Origin: Sphacelaria rigidula
Lineage: Eukaryota > Phaeophyceae > Sphacelariales
Assembly: GCA_964200075.2 (NCBI GenBank)
Contig: CAXNAA020000511.1
Span: forward strand, 1-20,598
Direction of reading: 5' to 3'
Length of the DNA: 20,598 nucleotides
Positions 1 through 10,800 of this stretch are shown here, one piece after another. Position 1 is the stretch's first letter; every line of letters starts with the position of its first letter. Below the pieces are notes generated by a model. The model saw only the letters and a list, made by a program, of their open reading frames with translations, searched no databases and was not told the DNA's origin. The translations under genes and the position numbers were made by a program.

Positions 1-830
1 GTTACAGTAGAACTTGGGTGCTCTTCAATAAAATATCTCAAACCATTATCCTGTGCCTGAGCCAAGGAATAACCCAAGTGGTCACCCTTGACGTATAATA
101 CGTACTTTTAACATGCCTACGACCTATTAACTGGTGTACGCACGCTTTGAACGCCATTGCTCCACGGCGGGCAACCTCCGGCAACCTGCCGCCCGCAACA
201 TAGGTTGCACAAGGTCTGTAACGTCCGCTTGCCAGGTTACAGGGACCCCAGTGGCCACCCGTGAAGCGCTGGGCACCAATATAATAAATACCCATGCCCA
301 CTGCTGTGTTGTACTGTATACTGTTTAGGCGTGCGGAGCACCGGGTTGTGTGCCAATCGTCCGCCACACAACTGGCCACCCCAAATGAACGGTTTAATCA
401 CCGGTCAGTCTACAGTCAATCGATAGCATTTACTGCCAGAAGATACGCAGACCTTCGCACATCATAGTTGTCTTTATTTGTTTGAAACCGCTCTCCGCGA
501 GCAATAGATCAGGGAGCTGTGCAGTCTAGCACAATATGCCTCGCGATCGCGTCCAACAGCATGAATTATCGCAACTACTTAAATAAGTCGCTTGAAGTAT
601 TGATTTGCAGACCTGAAGGTTTATCAGGGCTCCTCCAAATAGCAGCAGCCCTGACTGCCTGTGTCGAAATTCGACTATTCTCCGTGAAAGATACACGGAC
701 ATACCCTTTGCATCCCTCTCCTCATGTGGGAACGTTCGCATAAGGCAAATAAATAAAGCAGCAGGTGATCTGGCGAATGCAGCATGTTTTCAGATACAAC
801 AGTACAGGTGTCAGTTGTTGTGTGTGTTGT
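1..830. other. No supportable gene
   Basis: Small open frames occur on both strands, but none has convincing splice signals, composition or recognisable motifs. I see no RNA gene and no copy of the repeat families found elsewhere in the window. I treat the stretch as intergenic. Confidence 0.5.
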
Positions 831-836
831 CGTCCC

Positions 837-1160
837 ATCTATTCTGGACGCCCGTCTACACCTTTCGCTATATGTGGGCGCATCAGCCGAGGTCGCACAG
901 AAGGAAGGTCAACACAGGAGCTTTTTCTTTTTTATTTGTTTTTAGTACCCCATCTTCGCTTGCCTTTTATCGCGAGAGGGGTTCAGCAGCCCCTTTCCCT
1001 CGTCGACCGTTAAGTCGAATTTTGTGTACCCACGACATAGTCGCTCTCCACTATTATTGGGCATGGTGTGAGAAAAAATCCCAGATTGCTCCGGGAATCG
1101 AACTCCGCTACTCAACCGCCAGAAGGTTATGAGGTTACCAACTGAGCCACCGGGGCGACC
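837..1160 (-). mobile_element. tRNA-derived SINE, copy 1 (uninterrupted)
   Basis: Read on the minus strand, the element starts at 1160 with a tRNA-like head. It has an A-box TGGCTCAGTTGG and a B-box AGTTCGATTCC, which match RNA polymerase III internal promoter consensus. Between them AACC-TTCTGGC-GGTT can form an anticodon arm with a seven-base loop that would read CTG. A body of about 250 bp follows, shared with copy 2 (for example TCTCGCGATAAAA near 970 and GGTGTAGAC near 860). The element ends near 837 next to a CA-rich tail. The tRNA-Gln(CUG) origin is only suggested by the loop. No coding capacity is seen, so it would depend on an unseen LINE. Confidence 0.8.
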
Positions 1161-1193
1161 TGCTCAACTACATGTCAGTCGGGGCGATTAATT

Positions 1194-1205
1194 TGTGTGT
1201 GTGTT

Positions 1206-1245
<40 letters not shown>

Positions 1246-1349
1246 CGCGCGCGCGCGCGTGTGTGTCTGTGTGTGTGTCTGTGTGTCTCTGTGTCTCTGT
1301 GTGTGTGTGTGTGTGTGCGTGCGTGCGTGCGCGCCCGCGCGTGTGTGTG
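1194..1349. repeat. TG/CA microsatellite with CG-rich variants
   Basis: About 155 bp of imperfect (TG)n with interruptions (TTTG, CGCGCG, TCTG). It lies directly beyond the 3' end of SINE copy 2 and probably grew from that element's CA-rich tail. Long open frames of alternating Val/Cys or Thr/His across it are artefacts of the repeat. Confidence 0.95.
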
Positions 1350-1354
1350 ATGTC

Positions 1355-1978
1355 ATCTATTCCGGGCGTTAGTCTACGCCTTTCGGTATATGTGCACGCA
1401 TCAGCCAGGGTCACACAGGAGGAAAGCCAACAAAGGAGTTTTATTTTTATTTCGTTCTATAAGAGTACTGAGGGATGCTACGGTAGGGGTACACACATAT
1501 TTTCTGAGGTTAGAATTGTTAGGAGCCCTTTATCTCATCCGAAACACGACTCATGAAAATATGCGAGAGCACACCACGATTACTATTCCAATGTGCGGGG
1601 GTATCCCGAAATAATCTGCAAACGAGGATGCCCTGACCCATATTCTTGTGCGTCTAGAATCGTTAGGAGCCTCTGAACCAGACAAAATTTCGCGAAAAAA
1701 GTGCACTCCTCCTACCGTTGCATTGCTCTACTCCACCTTCCTTGTGCGGTGCTTGCCTTATTTTTTTATCGCGAGAGGGGTTTCTGCAGTCCCTTTTCGT
1801 CGTCGACGGTGAAGTCGAATTTTGTGTACCCACGGCATGGTATGGTCGCCGCCCACTGCTGTCGGGCAATATGGGAGAAAAAAAAACAGATCGTGTCACT
1901 GCACGGAGATTCGAACCCACGACTCAACCGTCACCGTCAGAAGGTTTCGAGGTTACCGACGGAGCCGCTGGGGCGACC
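1355..1978 (-). mobile_element. tRNA-derived SINE, copy 2, split by a MITE
   Basis: Same family as the copy at 837-1160, in two parts: the tRNA head and body at 1729-1978 and the 3' part at 1355-1467. On the minus strand the head begins GGTCGCCCCAGCGGCTCC at 1978. Its A-box is decayed, while the B-box GGTTCGAATCT is still close to consensus. The two parts are contiguous in copy 1, so 1468-1728 is a later insertion. The 3' end runs straight into the TG/CA microsatellite. Confidence 0.8.
1468..1728 (+). mobile_element. MITE family M1, copy A (nested in SINE)
   Basis: A 261 bp non-coding element with terminal inverted repeats: GATGCTACGGTAGGGGT on the left and ACTCCTCCTACCGTTGCAT on the right. 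It is flanked by TA on both sides (1466-1467 and 1729-1730). Two further copies lie at 15393-15628 and 20243-20499. It contains an internal direct repeat, TAGAATTGTTAGGAGCC near 1511 and TAGAATCGTTAGGAGCC near 1654. A TA target duplication is typical of Tc1/mariner-type transposition. That superfamily assignment is inferred, and no transposase is present. Confidence 0.85.
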
Positions 1979-3000
1979 GTCTGGATACGGTGCGGCATAA
2001 TTTCAAGCGGTTCGAAAACGAAACCGTCGAATTCGATTAACATTCTAACATTATATGCCCATGGAAATGTCAGCAACGTATGTACATGCCGAGCGAGGTG
2101 GTGCTTCGCTGTGAGGGCCATAGGACCAACCCGATCAGGACGTAATCCAATCAAGCGACAGCACAGCATCAAGAACGAGGAATCTCGGAACAGGTATGAA
2201 GAAGGTGGACTGCCATGGAGGATGGTTGGTCGTAGCCCTGTTATACAGCCAGTCATAGCCACATCATGACTCCATCCTTGGCACATTTTTGGCTATTGAG
2301 TTTAGGTCCTCGATACCGCCGAGAGTTGTAGCAGACCATCGTTGCCGACTGTCATAGATTGGTTGCCATAGATGGCAGTCGCCGGGCTAGGAGCACCGTG
2401 GGACGCTGTGCTCAGTTGCACGGGGTCGAGCACAAGTAATTGTCGTTATTTATAAAATGGTGTGCATGATGCGGAGCCTTTGAACACCGTGCTTCCATGT
2501 ACTGCACTGTTTACACAGTGCTGCTGCTGTGTGAGCGCTGCGGACAGCATAGCTCTTCATACAACCTTTCAATTCAACATATCGCGATCGTTTTGATGAC
2601 TTGATAACTTTTTTTCTGTCCCGATTTTCGGCGCGCGCATACCTCATCTCTGCAACAGCAGTAGGTTCAAGCCAACCCACGGTATGGAAAGGGGGAGAGT
2701 CGACCAATTGTTCGATCGGATCCAGCCCCTAGGAGGCGTTGTTCGAGGCAACAACACAATAGTACTAGCTAAGCCAGCATGAAACAAGTTTTAGTGGTAG
2801 ACCAGCTTCGCGCGGCTCGCTTCTGAGTAATACGGTCGTTTCTTACGGTCCGTATTCTTTTTAGCTCATATTTTTCACTTTTGGGACATGTGACACGGCT
2901 TTTCGCCCCAAAACAGGAAATATCGCCCTCACACGTCTTGTGGACATCGCCCCACCGAGAGGAGACTAGCCCAATTTTCCGATTCGCTTGGCTCCCGAGA
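1979..3000. other. No supportable gene
   Basis: Open frames of up to 120 codons exist here, but the longest ones run out of the SINE or overlap the foldback region. None shows convincing splice sites or motifs. A small imperfect hairpin (GACTGTCAT ... ATGGCAGTC, about 2348-2381) is the only structure noticed. Confidence 0.45.
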
Positions 3001-3118
3001 TTTCGAGAACGAACGGCCTCGCAGGACAACAATACGGCTTGAAAAATCAACGTGAACCTATCTGCAGACACCGCATTATATTTGAAGCCGTATTTTGTTC
3101 TTGAGGCCGTTCTCGAAA
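3001..3118. repeat. Foldback (inverted repeat) 1
   Basis: The left arm 3001-3044 (TTTCGAGAACGAACGGCCTC ... TACGGCTTGAAA) pairs with the right arm 3081-3118 (TTTGAAGCCGTATTTTG ... CCGTTCTCGAAA). The arms are about 40 bp and imperfect, with one 3-4 base indel, and the spacer is about 36 bp. It could be a decayed foldback transposon. No flanking duplication was identified. Confidence 0.65.
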
Positions 3119-3327
3119 GCGCCTCTTTGAACTTGGCGTTTAATTTTGACCCAATACAAATGCAACAGCGTTTTTCAACAGCCGATTTCGGTACGAAATA
3201 TTAAGAACAGTTGTGATGAGCGACGAGTTGGATTTTAAAAACGGTGAAAAGGAGCCACGCCGGCTTCATAGTTTCGGGCGGTCCGCCGGATCAAAATAAA
3301 AAGCGAGATATTATACACATTGAGAAA

Positions 3328-3527
3328 GCTTCAGGGGACCTTTGTTTTTTCCGGTGGCCCCAGTCATTGTTTTGGCCAAACTTGCGTCTTTATCTCGGAA
3401 CGGTCAAGCCCAGAATGATCTACTAGTTCTTTCTAGACTCGACCGTTCTTGACCGTTCTTGGACAAAAACGCAAGTTTCGCCGGGAAAAAAGTGCGGCCA
3501 CCGGAAAACGCGAAGGTGTCCCGAAAC
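3328..3527. repeat. Foldback (inverted repeat) 2
   Basis: Arms of about 80 bp (3328-3408 and 3448-3527) are imperfect reverse complements around a spacer of about 39 bp. Matching blocks are TTTTCCGGTGGCC with GGCCACCGGAAAA, AAACTTGCGT with ACGCAAGTTT, and GAACGGTCAAG with CTTGACCGTTC. It is likely a foldback or MITE-like element. No coding sequence is visible inside. Confidence 0.75.
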
Positions 3528-3539
3528 GATCCCGACGAG

Positions 3540-4383
3540 TAGATAGACCAGTATTTACAAAGTACACTACCGATGCGCTACCAACTTGGTAGGGATCGCC
3601 GTCATGACAAACCGTTGCCGCGGTTCCCCCAGTGCACCACCAACTTGGTCGAGGCCGCTTCTAGATCGTTGCGGCACACTCCGTAACTACCGAAGTATTT
3701 TCGGGAGTAATATCGATGGGCAATTTTGCCGCGCCGTTCCGGGGTTCCCTCATCCTCAATGAAAACCGCCATTCTCAAGTTCGATGTTCGGCTGTTCTTA
3801 TTATGCAGAACGTGCCTCTTCTTTGTTCGGCGACAGAGCGTGCATCAGCAAGTTGATTTGCATTTCACACAGCGATATAATTACATTGGGTTCATTCGAA
3901 AAATCGTAGAAGTCATCGTGTGCGAGAGAAATATAATCTTTTGGGCTAGGCTGGCTCAGCTCGTACTCAACATGGTTTACGTGATGCCGATATTCAGCGA
4001 GACACCGGTTGATTGACGACGCTTTACCTCTTGACAGAAACCTCTCAGATATGTGTCGTTGTATATCACACCCATCAACCCTGATATTTCTTATTTCGGG
4101 AAACAGTTTCCACATAACCTCCCGTTGGATGGCTCCTGTCTACTTGTACTATCCTCCATGTACACCACCTGCGACAGGACGCGTGTTTCAAGTCACTTTC
4201 CGTTGCTTCACGTATGGGCCCTGTTTACCCTCCCAACCCTGGGACTTTCCTTCATACGAGACACCTCGCTCTTGTTCTCTGGCAATTCATCGATGATTTG
4301 AGTTTCCTGTACACGTTTGCTTCTCACCGAAGGGCACTCTCCAAGCAAACGTTCGTCGCCGCCGCTTGTGCCTGCTGGATGGT

Positions 4384-4439
<56 letters not shown>

Positions 4440-4451
4440 GCCAGCGACAGG
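3540..4451. other. Upstream region of the predicted gene; no clear coding
   Basis: No convincing exon is visible. Two copies of ACCAACTTGGT (3580-3590 and 3639-3649), an 11-base near-palindrome, lie about 59 bp apart. The first sits in a longer palindrome CTACCAACTTGGTAG. The end of the stretch holds the (CAG)18 tract, and the frame of the first predicted exon is already open from 4302. No promoter element can be assigned by sequence. Confidence 0.4.
4385..4438 (+). repeat. Uninterrupted (CAG)18 trinucleotide repeat
   Basis: Eighteen perfect CAG units. In the frame of the first predicted exon they read AGC, giving a run of 18 Ser just before the ATG at 4452. Depending on the true gene start it is 5' UTR, coding poly-Ser, or a tandem array of CAG 3' splice acceptors. 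Confidence 0.97.
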
Positions 4452-4733
4452 ATGAACGGCGACGATGGTGATGTGGCTTGTGACAGCGAAATGATCGACG
4501 GTTTGATCGGCCAGCTCGAAACGTCGAGCGTCGGCCATGCAGGCAGCAGCAGTGGTGGTACAAGCCACGACAGTAGTGGCGGAGAGGGTTTTTGGTCAAC
4601 CATGCAGACAGCAGTGTACATGACCGGCATGCACCTCTTCGTGCGCGAAAAACTCCGGGTGCAGAACCTCCTTGCCTTCGAGATAGCTGAGGCAGAGCAG
4701 GACGATGACGATCCTAACACCATTGAGCTCAAG
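4452..4733 (+). CDS. Predicted exon 1 (start)
   Basis: It encodes 94 residues from ATG 4452 (A at -3), beginning MNGDDGDVACDSEMIDGL, with a Ser/Gly-rich stretch and then a helical part (MHLFVREKLRVQNLLAFEI) ending in an acidic run. The donor is CTCAAG|GTGTAA, phase 0. The frame is open back to 4302 with no other ATG and includes poly-Ser. The exon could therefore be internal with an acceptor in the CAG tract, in which case the true start lies upstream. Confidence 0.65.
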
Positions 4734-7700
4734 GTGTAAAACCAGCTAGTTACCTACATGAATGGCGAAATGCTCCTGCACCGACAGTACGAACCCCTTA
4801 GCCGCGAGTTGTAAGATACTTTGTGTTCCATCGTAGTTTCTTGTGCTCTGCGTTGCGTCCTCCGTCACTACTGTCGTGGATGATTCTAGACCCTGAAAAT
4901 TGCCGTCCGCTCTGCCGACGGCGTCCGAAACCAACGATAGGGCGACATATCGATGTACTCGCTGGAACAGCAGAAAAAACGCCGGGCGCACAAAAAAAGC
5001 CCCGGCTTTTTGTGGGCGGTACGCAGACTCTGGGATACGACCGAGCTCTCCATGAACCGAATGAAGCGCAACCAAGCATCTTCCACCGCAACCGCAGCGG
5101 CATCGACAGTGGTTGACAGGGGCGCCAATGAAGGCGAAAATGTGACGACCGTGGTATCGGAGGCGGTAGACTCAGATAAGCCTTCAGGTGGCATAGACAA
5201 AAATGCTTTCGTCGATCTGATGGTCAAGATCCATTATCTGATATTTTGCCCTCCGGTGGATCGTGAGATGGCCGTGCAGAACTCACTCGCTGACTGGACC
5301 AAAGATCACGGAGAAGGTGACGACGAATCTGTCATGACTTACGACCACTTCGTCGAGTCAATGTTCGAACTGGTAAGAGTTGTACCAGTATAGTATAGTC
5401 ACACAATCTGGGTATACGTCCCACCACAATCAATCGATTATGCGATGGGCTAGACACTACCTATACAGACGAACTAACATATGATCTACCCACTCTGTTT
5501 CGGTAGCCTTAGACGGAAACACAATGCGTTTTTTTTCCTGTGTATATTACATACTCTGCGAGACACAGTTGAGTAGGGTGGTATTGCGAACGTCCCGAGA
5601 CGAATAGTGAAAGTTTAAGACGGAAGACGATTACGATCCACAAATCCCGTAGTTCTGTGCGCCCTCGAAGACGGCAAAAAAATGTGCCCTTGTGTAGGAA
5701 CGACTTTTTCATCCGGGTTCTTGTTTACACGTGCACATGACACGCAACGCGACTTCTTGCGGTGTATATCATTTCCCCGAAAATATCGTCGCCAGAGGGC
5801 ATTTTCCCATTGCCCACAAGTGTGCGATCAACGCGACCGTTGTGTGAGTAACGCTCGGAGCTCCAAAAAGTGACAGGAAGGCAGACTTAACAGATCGATC
5901 ATCTCCGCGATAAAAGAGGGCTACCGTGCTCGACCAGCCCGTGCTGGTACCTAGTCATTGGGAATCGCCAACCAACAAAACTCGGCGAAACAAGTCCTGT
6001 ACGCGTCGCACACGTGCACGTTGAGACCTCGTAGTAGTAAGCCGTCACCTCTTGCCCTGTGAAAGCAGATTCGGAGAACTTGACTAGGTATAGAAGCATA
6101 CTGTAGCGCGGAACGTTGCACGCATCATATATATATATATATATATATACGTGCGCGTTATTTTTTCAACCCGCAATGACTATAGCAAACCACCGTAATA
6201 GCACGTTTTGTTTGGGTTGACTCCTGGATGGGGCGCGGGATGTGAGTGGCCAGGTGGACCTGTGGACAGAGACCTCCGAGGAAGAAGAGTACGCCGAACT
6301 ATCCAAGCTCATCGCTGAAGGCATAACCACAGAGGCCGAAAATGAGACAGATGCCAAAGCCTTGATAGCAGCGGCAGAGGCCGAAGATAAATTCCACGAA
6401 GAGAGTACGACTACTACTACTCGATACAGGCGAGAATAGCGACGCTCTTGGTTGGTTCGGTGAGCTTCAGCGGTAGTCCTTGGCGGGAGAGAGAGTGGAG
6501 CATGAGCTCGTCATCTCAGTCCCAGCTACTGACGGCTTGGCTGACATCTGATCGTCGCGATAGCAAAATACTGAAAATGGAAAAACCGCCGAGTTGCATG
6601 ACCCGTTGGTAGCAAAAACCGTCATACTCCATGCGTACTTCGAACACGGGGTTTTATATATTGAGGATAGGATTTTGCTTGAGGGTGAACCTTGGGCACC
6701 TTCATAAGCATCGGAATATTCCCTGAAATATAATTCAAAGGCACTCCTATCCGGCCGTGATATGTGCCCTCGCTCGTCCGAGAAAGAAATCCATCCGCGA
6801 TTCGTTAACTGCCGTTTTTTACGGGGATTCCGAACAATAAGAACAATTTTCTGTACGGGAATGAGCGGAGGCCGAAAGGTTTCTGTGTGAACACCAAAAA
6901 TTTACAATTTACGAGTGGATTGTTCTGAGGATGAGCAAGACCACGCATCATGATCGGAGAGTGCTTTTGTCTCTATCGTTTCGAAATATTTCGAAGCTTA
7001 TGAAGGTTCCCAAGTTCATCTTTAAAACAAAACACATCATCAATTGGTCAAACGCCGTGCTTTCGGGGCGTTCCCTTTGGGTGGCCACGCCTTCTGGACC
7101 GAAATCAATGTCATCAGACTCGGGTGAATATCGGGATGGAAATAATCAGCGTAGCTTGACCTACTTCCAAATTCCTGGGGTGATATCTCCACATAGCGAG
7201 TGATATCGTCACATAGCTCTTGCCCGGGCCAGAGCATTTGAGATGACGAAGTCTCTTGGCTGGCTGATCCGGAGGGGGGTACCCCATATTGTGCCATCCC
7301 ATTAACTCCGAGTTTTTCGCGTGGAGAAATTTCGTTTCGTTTGAGCAGAAGAAGCCGCGATTTTGCTGTGGAGCGCGGTGTTGATGAACCCTGCCATTCC
7401 CGGCCCACACAGATTGAAACGAGACGAAGAGATCATCTTCAACCGAAGGTTCACGGTGGCTACCATAGATGCGGAGGATTCCGAGGTACGTCGACAAATG
7501 CCCGATGCATCCCGTATCCCTCATGTGCAATCCTCTGCTGAACGCTGCTTCGCCCGCGCATCATTTCCCCGAGTTTTTGTCACGTGTATATCTGCTGCTC
7601 TCGGGTTAGCGATGTACAGGGTGCTCGTGTTTCCTCTTGAGGCGATCGCCCCTGTCCCCCCATCTAGAAACGATGGGTGCTTGCTTTCATCAATCATAAG

Positions 7701-7820
7701 CAAGACGGGGGGCAGGGGGTCACGCTGTTCCCAAGTCATACCGCAGATCTACGAGGGTACCCATTCTCAATATTTTTGTTCTCTCTCCACACCATGATGA
7801 TCTCGCCCTGGGGAAGCGGC

Positions 7821-7888
<68 letters not shown>

Positions 7889-10800
7889 AAGTGCGTGTGT
7901 AAACAAATCTGATGTCATGACACGCGTGCGCTCTCTCGACAGTTTGTAGACGGTTATGGATGGTCGATACTGTGATCCGAGCTGAACATCGATGTATGCG
8001 TGTACGGTGCGCATTGTGAGCCGTGCCTGCCACGCGTGTACAGGGCGATGTACCCCCTCAAGAACGTGATAGCGGTACGTTCAGCGGCGAAACAAGACAC
8101 GCGGCGAGAGGAAAGGTGACCTTTGCAAAAGGGGTGGGGCGTGAATCGGTAGGCGGACAAGATCATGGTGCCACAGGATTGCGTGACAAGAGTCACTTGC
8201 AAAGGGCGATGGCACGGCGGTAAGAAATTTGAACTCCAGCTGCTGTAGTACTCGGAGAGAGTCGCAGGGCGGTGTGTACACTAGTTTTTACAATCAATTC
8301 CTATGGTGAAGTGCAACGACTTTCAGCGATAGTGTTGCCATCATCCATAAGACGAAAAAGCCGTCTACCCGTCGTTTCGGTGTTTTTTTTGCTGTATCAC
8401 TGGCGGTGATACAAACGGACGGAGAGTTATGCGTTCATACTTACGTCAAATCGATCTCGTCCCCCGCCGAAATATGTCGCAGCTCTCTCAAGAAACTGTG
8501 GGTGGTTTTGTTACTTCAGACTGCTTTGATTCCTGGTACTATCTACGACTGTTGTAGCTTGCAGCTCCCATGAATGTAGTGGACACCCTCGGCGTTTACC
8601 CTTGGCGGTGCGAAACGTATTCCTGCTCCGCAGCACTCGAATATATTGCCCCCCCTGTAGGATAAGGTTTGTAATACTACGAGTTGCCAAATGACACCGG
8701 GTTCAGGACGCTTCTCATTAGAGTAAGTGGGGAAAACTATTTACTTACTTAGATATCCTCGCACCAATCCCCCTCTCCACAACCTCCGGACTTCACGGCC
8801 TCCCGACCTCCCAATCCTCCGACTCCCTGCCCCCACTGTGAGTGGTATGTTCGCCCGACGACTGTTTTACACGATTGTTGTTGCCCAGTGTTGACATTGA
8901 TATAAAAAAAAACACAAGTGTCGCGGTTTAACTTTTCCCAGTATTTTGGGCGAAAACCCCGCTGTCGTGTGGTATCACGCAACATCTAGGTCTCCTGTAT
9001 GCATGTTGTTCTACGCGATGTGGACACCTCGGAGTCGATCGACCTTGCCATTTACCGAGAATCGCAGATGACCCTAACAAATCAGTAAAATAGGTTCGAA
9101 CCATGACCCACCCGCCACCTTCCACAGGCAAGAGGCGGCTAGGAGGGTAGAAGCATCTCCGGAGGATGTCGACCCTGACGCATCGTTGGCCGGGAGGTCG
9201 CGTATTTCCTTCCGCTCCAACGCGGGCGAGACAGGAATACTGAGCGTTGACCGAGTGAATTCCGCGATTGCGAAGGTGGTGAAGACAGAATGTTTGTTGG
9301 CTTTCTCGCGTCGGCGTTAACCTAGTCCCCCGACGTGTGATGTATTGTGCTCCCGCGTGTGACTTTTCCACGCTATTTTTTTGCTAGTATATCTGTTATA
9401 TATCAATAGAAAAGTATACCGCAAAAAGTCGAGTAACGCCTTGCTCGTGCCGTATAGCAAGTTAACTAAATTTTCGAGTATCGTCATCATCTTGTCGGTC
9501 GCGTGTTCCTTACGTCTTGGATGTTCACCTGTGTAGCAATCCTTGCTGCCAGCAGCTTCCAGTGAAGAGAGTCGTGTGCAGCAATAATTGTTCAAAGTTG
9601 CCTTTGTGTTGGTACTGTGGTTGTCTGTTGCAATCATGTACTGTCACCCACGTGCTTCCTGTGGTGACGGCTTTACGGATCCCCTAGTTCGTCCTCTGCA
9701 CTATCCGAAGCGAGAATGAACTTCACATTTCGGCCACCTTGCGATGACGAAAAAACTCCTGCATGAGAGAGCAAGTCTTCGTATTGCACCACAGTATAAC
9801 ATTGTATGTATATTTCATACATGATATATATTTCAAACCGTGTCCGAACTATTGAGGCGAGACGGACGATATTGTGTACTGTGACGAAATCACGCCGTTA
9901 CGTTGAGTTGGCAGTGATTATCTGGATAATGACCGGGGACACGGGAATGATACCCTGACGGGTCTAAGAGGCTGTGCCTGCAAGGGCACTCCGGATGATG
10001 AAATGTTGTAAAGGCTGACAACTGGAACTGAGGCCAGTGCGACGGGGGAGTCCCTCAAACAGCAGCGATTCACCAGTCAGTTCTTCTTCTGGCTGGCGTC
10101 ACAGCACTCTTTTCTCTCCATTTCAAACGCCTTGCTGAGGAGTCTCCCTGGCTGACTTCCTCGTACGCTGCTGTAGGTATCATAATATTCTCACTCTTGA
10201 ACCCTGCGGCGATTCTCGAGGCATGAAATGTTCTTCGCTGCAGAGGGTTAACGCAAGTCTAGCAAAGCCCGCAGTGGGCATGAATATGCGGACACAAATC
10301 ACCGTGTACCATCGCGGTCAGACGATAGCGATAGCACGCGGAGGGAGGGCGCGAGGGCGGGGGGCAGGAGATATCAGTTATTGCTCGGGTCATTTACATC
10401 GTACCCGACTATGTTTGCTGCCAGCATTTCCGCCGCGGGAAACTTGTGCCGAAACGGGAAACTAGGTGTATATGTCGAAGATGCAAGTTGATGAGAAAAT
10501 GTTGAAGAAAGACGGAGGTTTGACATGGGCGGAGAAGAGTCGGCGAAAAAAACATCAGGTGAGAAAAAGAAAAAAATGAAGACATTTTGAACGTGCAGTA
10601 GTAAACCGGGAGAGTGATACGACGATAGTCGACGGGCGGGGGACGTGATCCGGGTTTAACGCTCAAAACTGAAGTATAGGGCGGGCACGTTCCGGGAGAG
10701 TGACGGACGGATTCCTGGGGACAGTGGACCCGGTCCGAGGAATGGGGATGATTGATCAAACGAGACAAAATGAAAGCGCCCCATGGAGAGGCGCAAGCGC

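Noticed and set aside
1085-1160. Functional tRNA gene on the minus strand
   Set aside because: A- and B-boxes are good, but the T-arm and acceptor stem do not pair properly and the sequence continues into a repeated body, so it is a SINE head.
1168-1556. Open frames across the TG tract (Cys/Val and Thr/His repeats)
   Set aside because: They exist only because a dinucleotide repeat has no stop codons; no flanking coding evidence.
1718-2269. 183-codon plus-strand ORF
   Set aside because: Its first half is the reverse strand of SINE copy 2 and it runs out of the element without splice signals.
8393-8413. Perfect 8 bp hairpin (TGTATCAC-TGGCG-GTGATACA)
   Set aside because: Real as a structure but short and isolated in an intron; expected by chance at this length of sequence.
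9090-9110. tRNA B-box-like GGTTCGAACC
   Set aside because: A palindrome with no A-box or cloverleaf around it.
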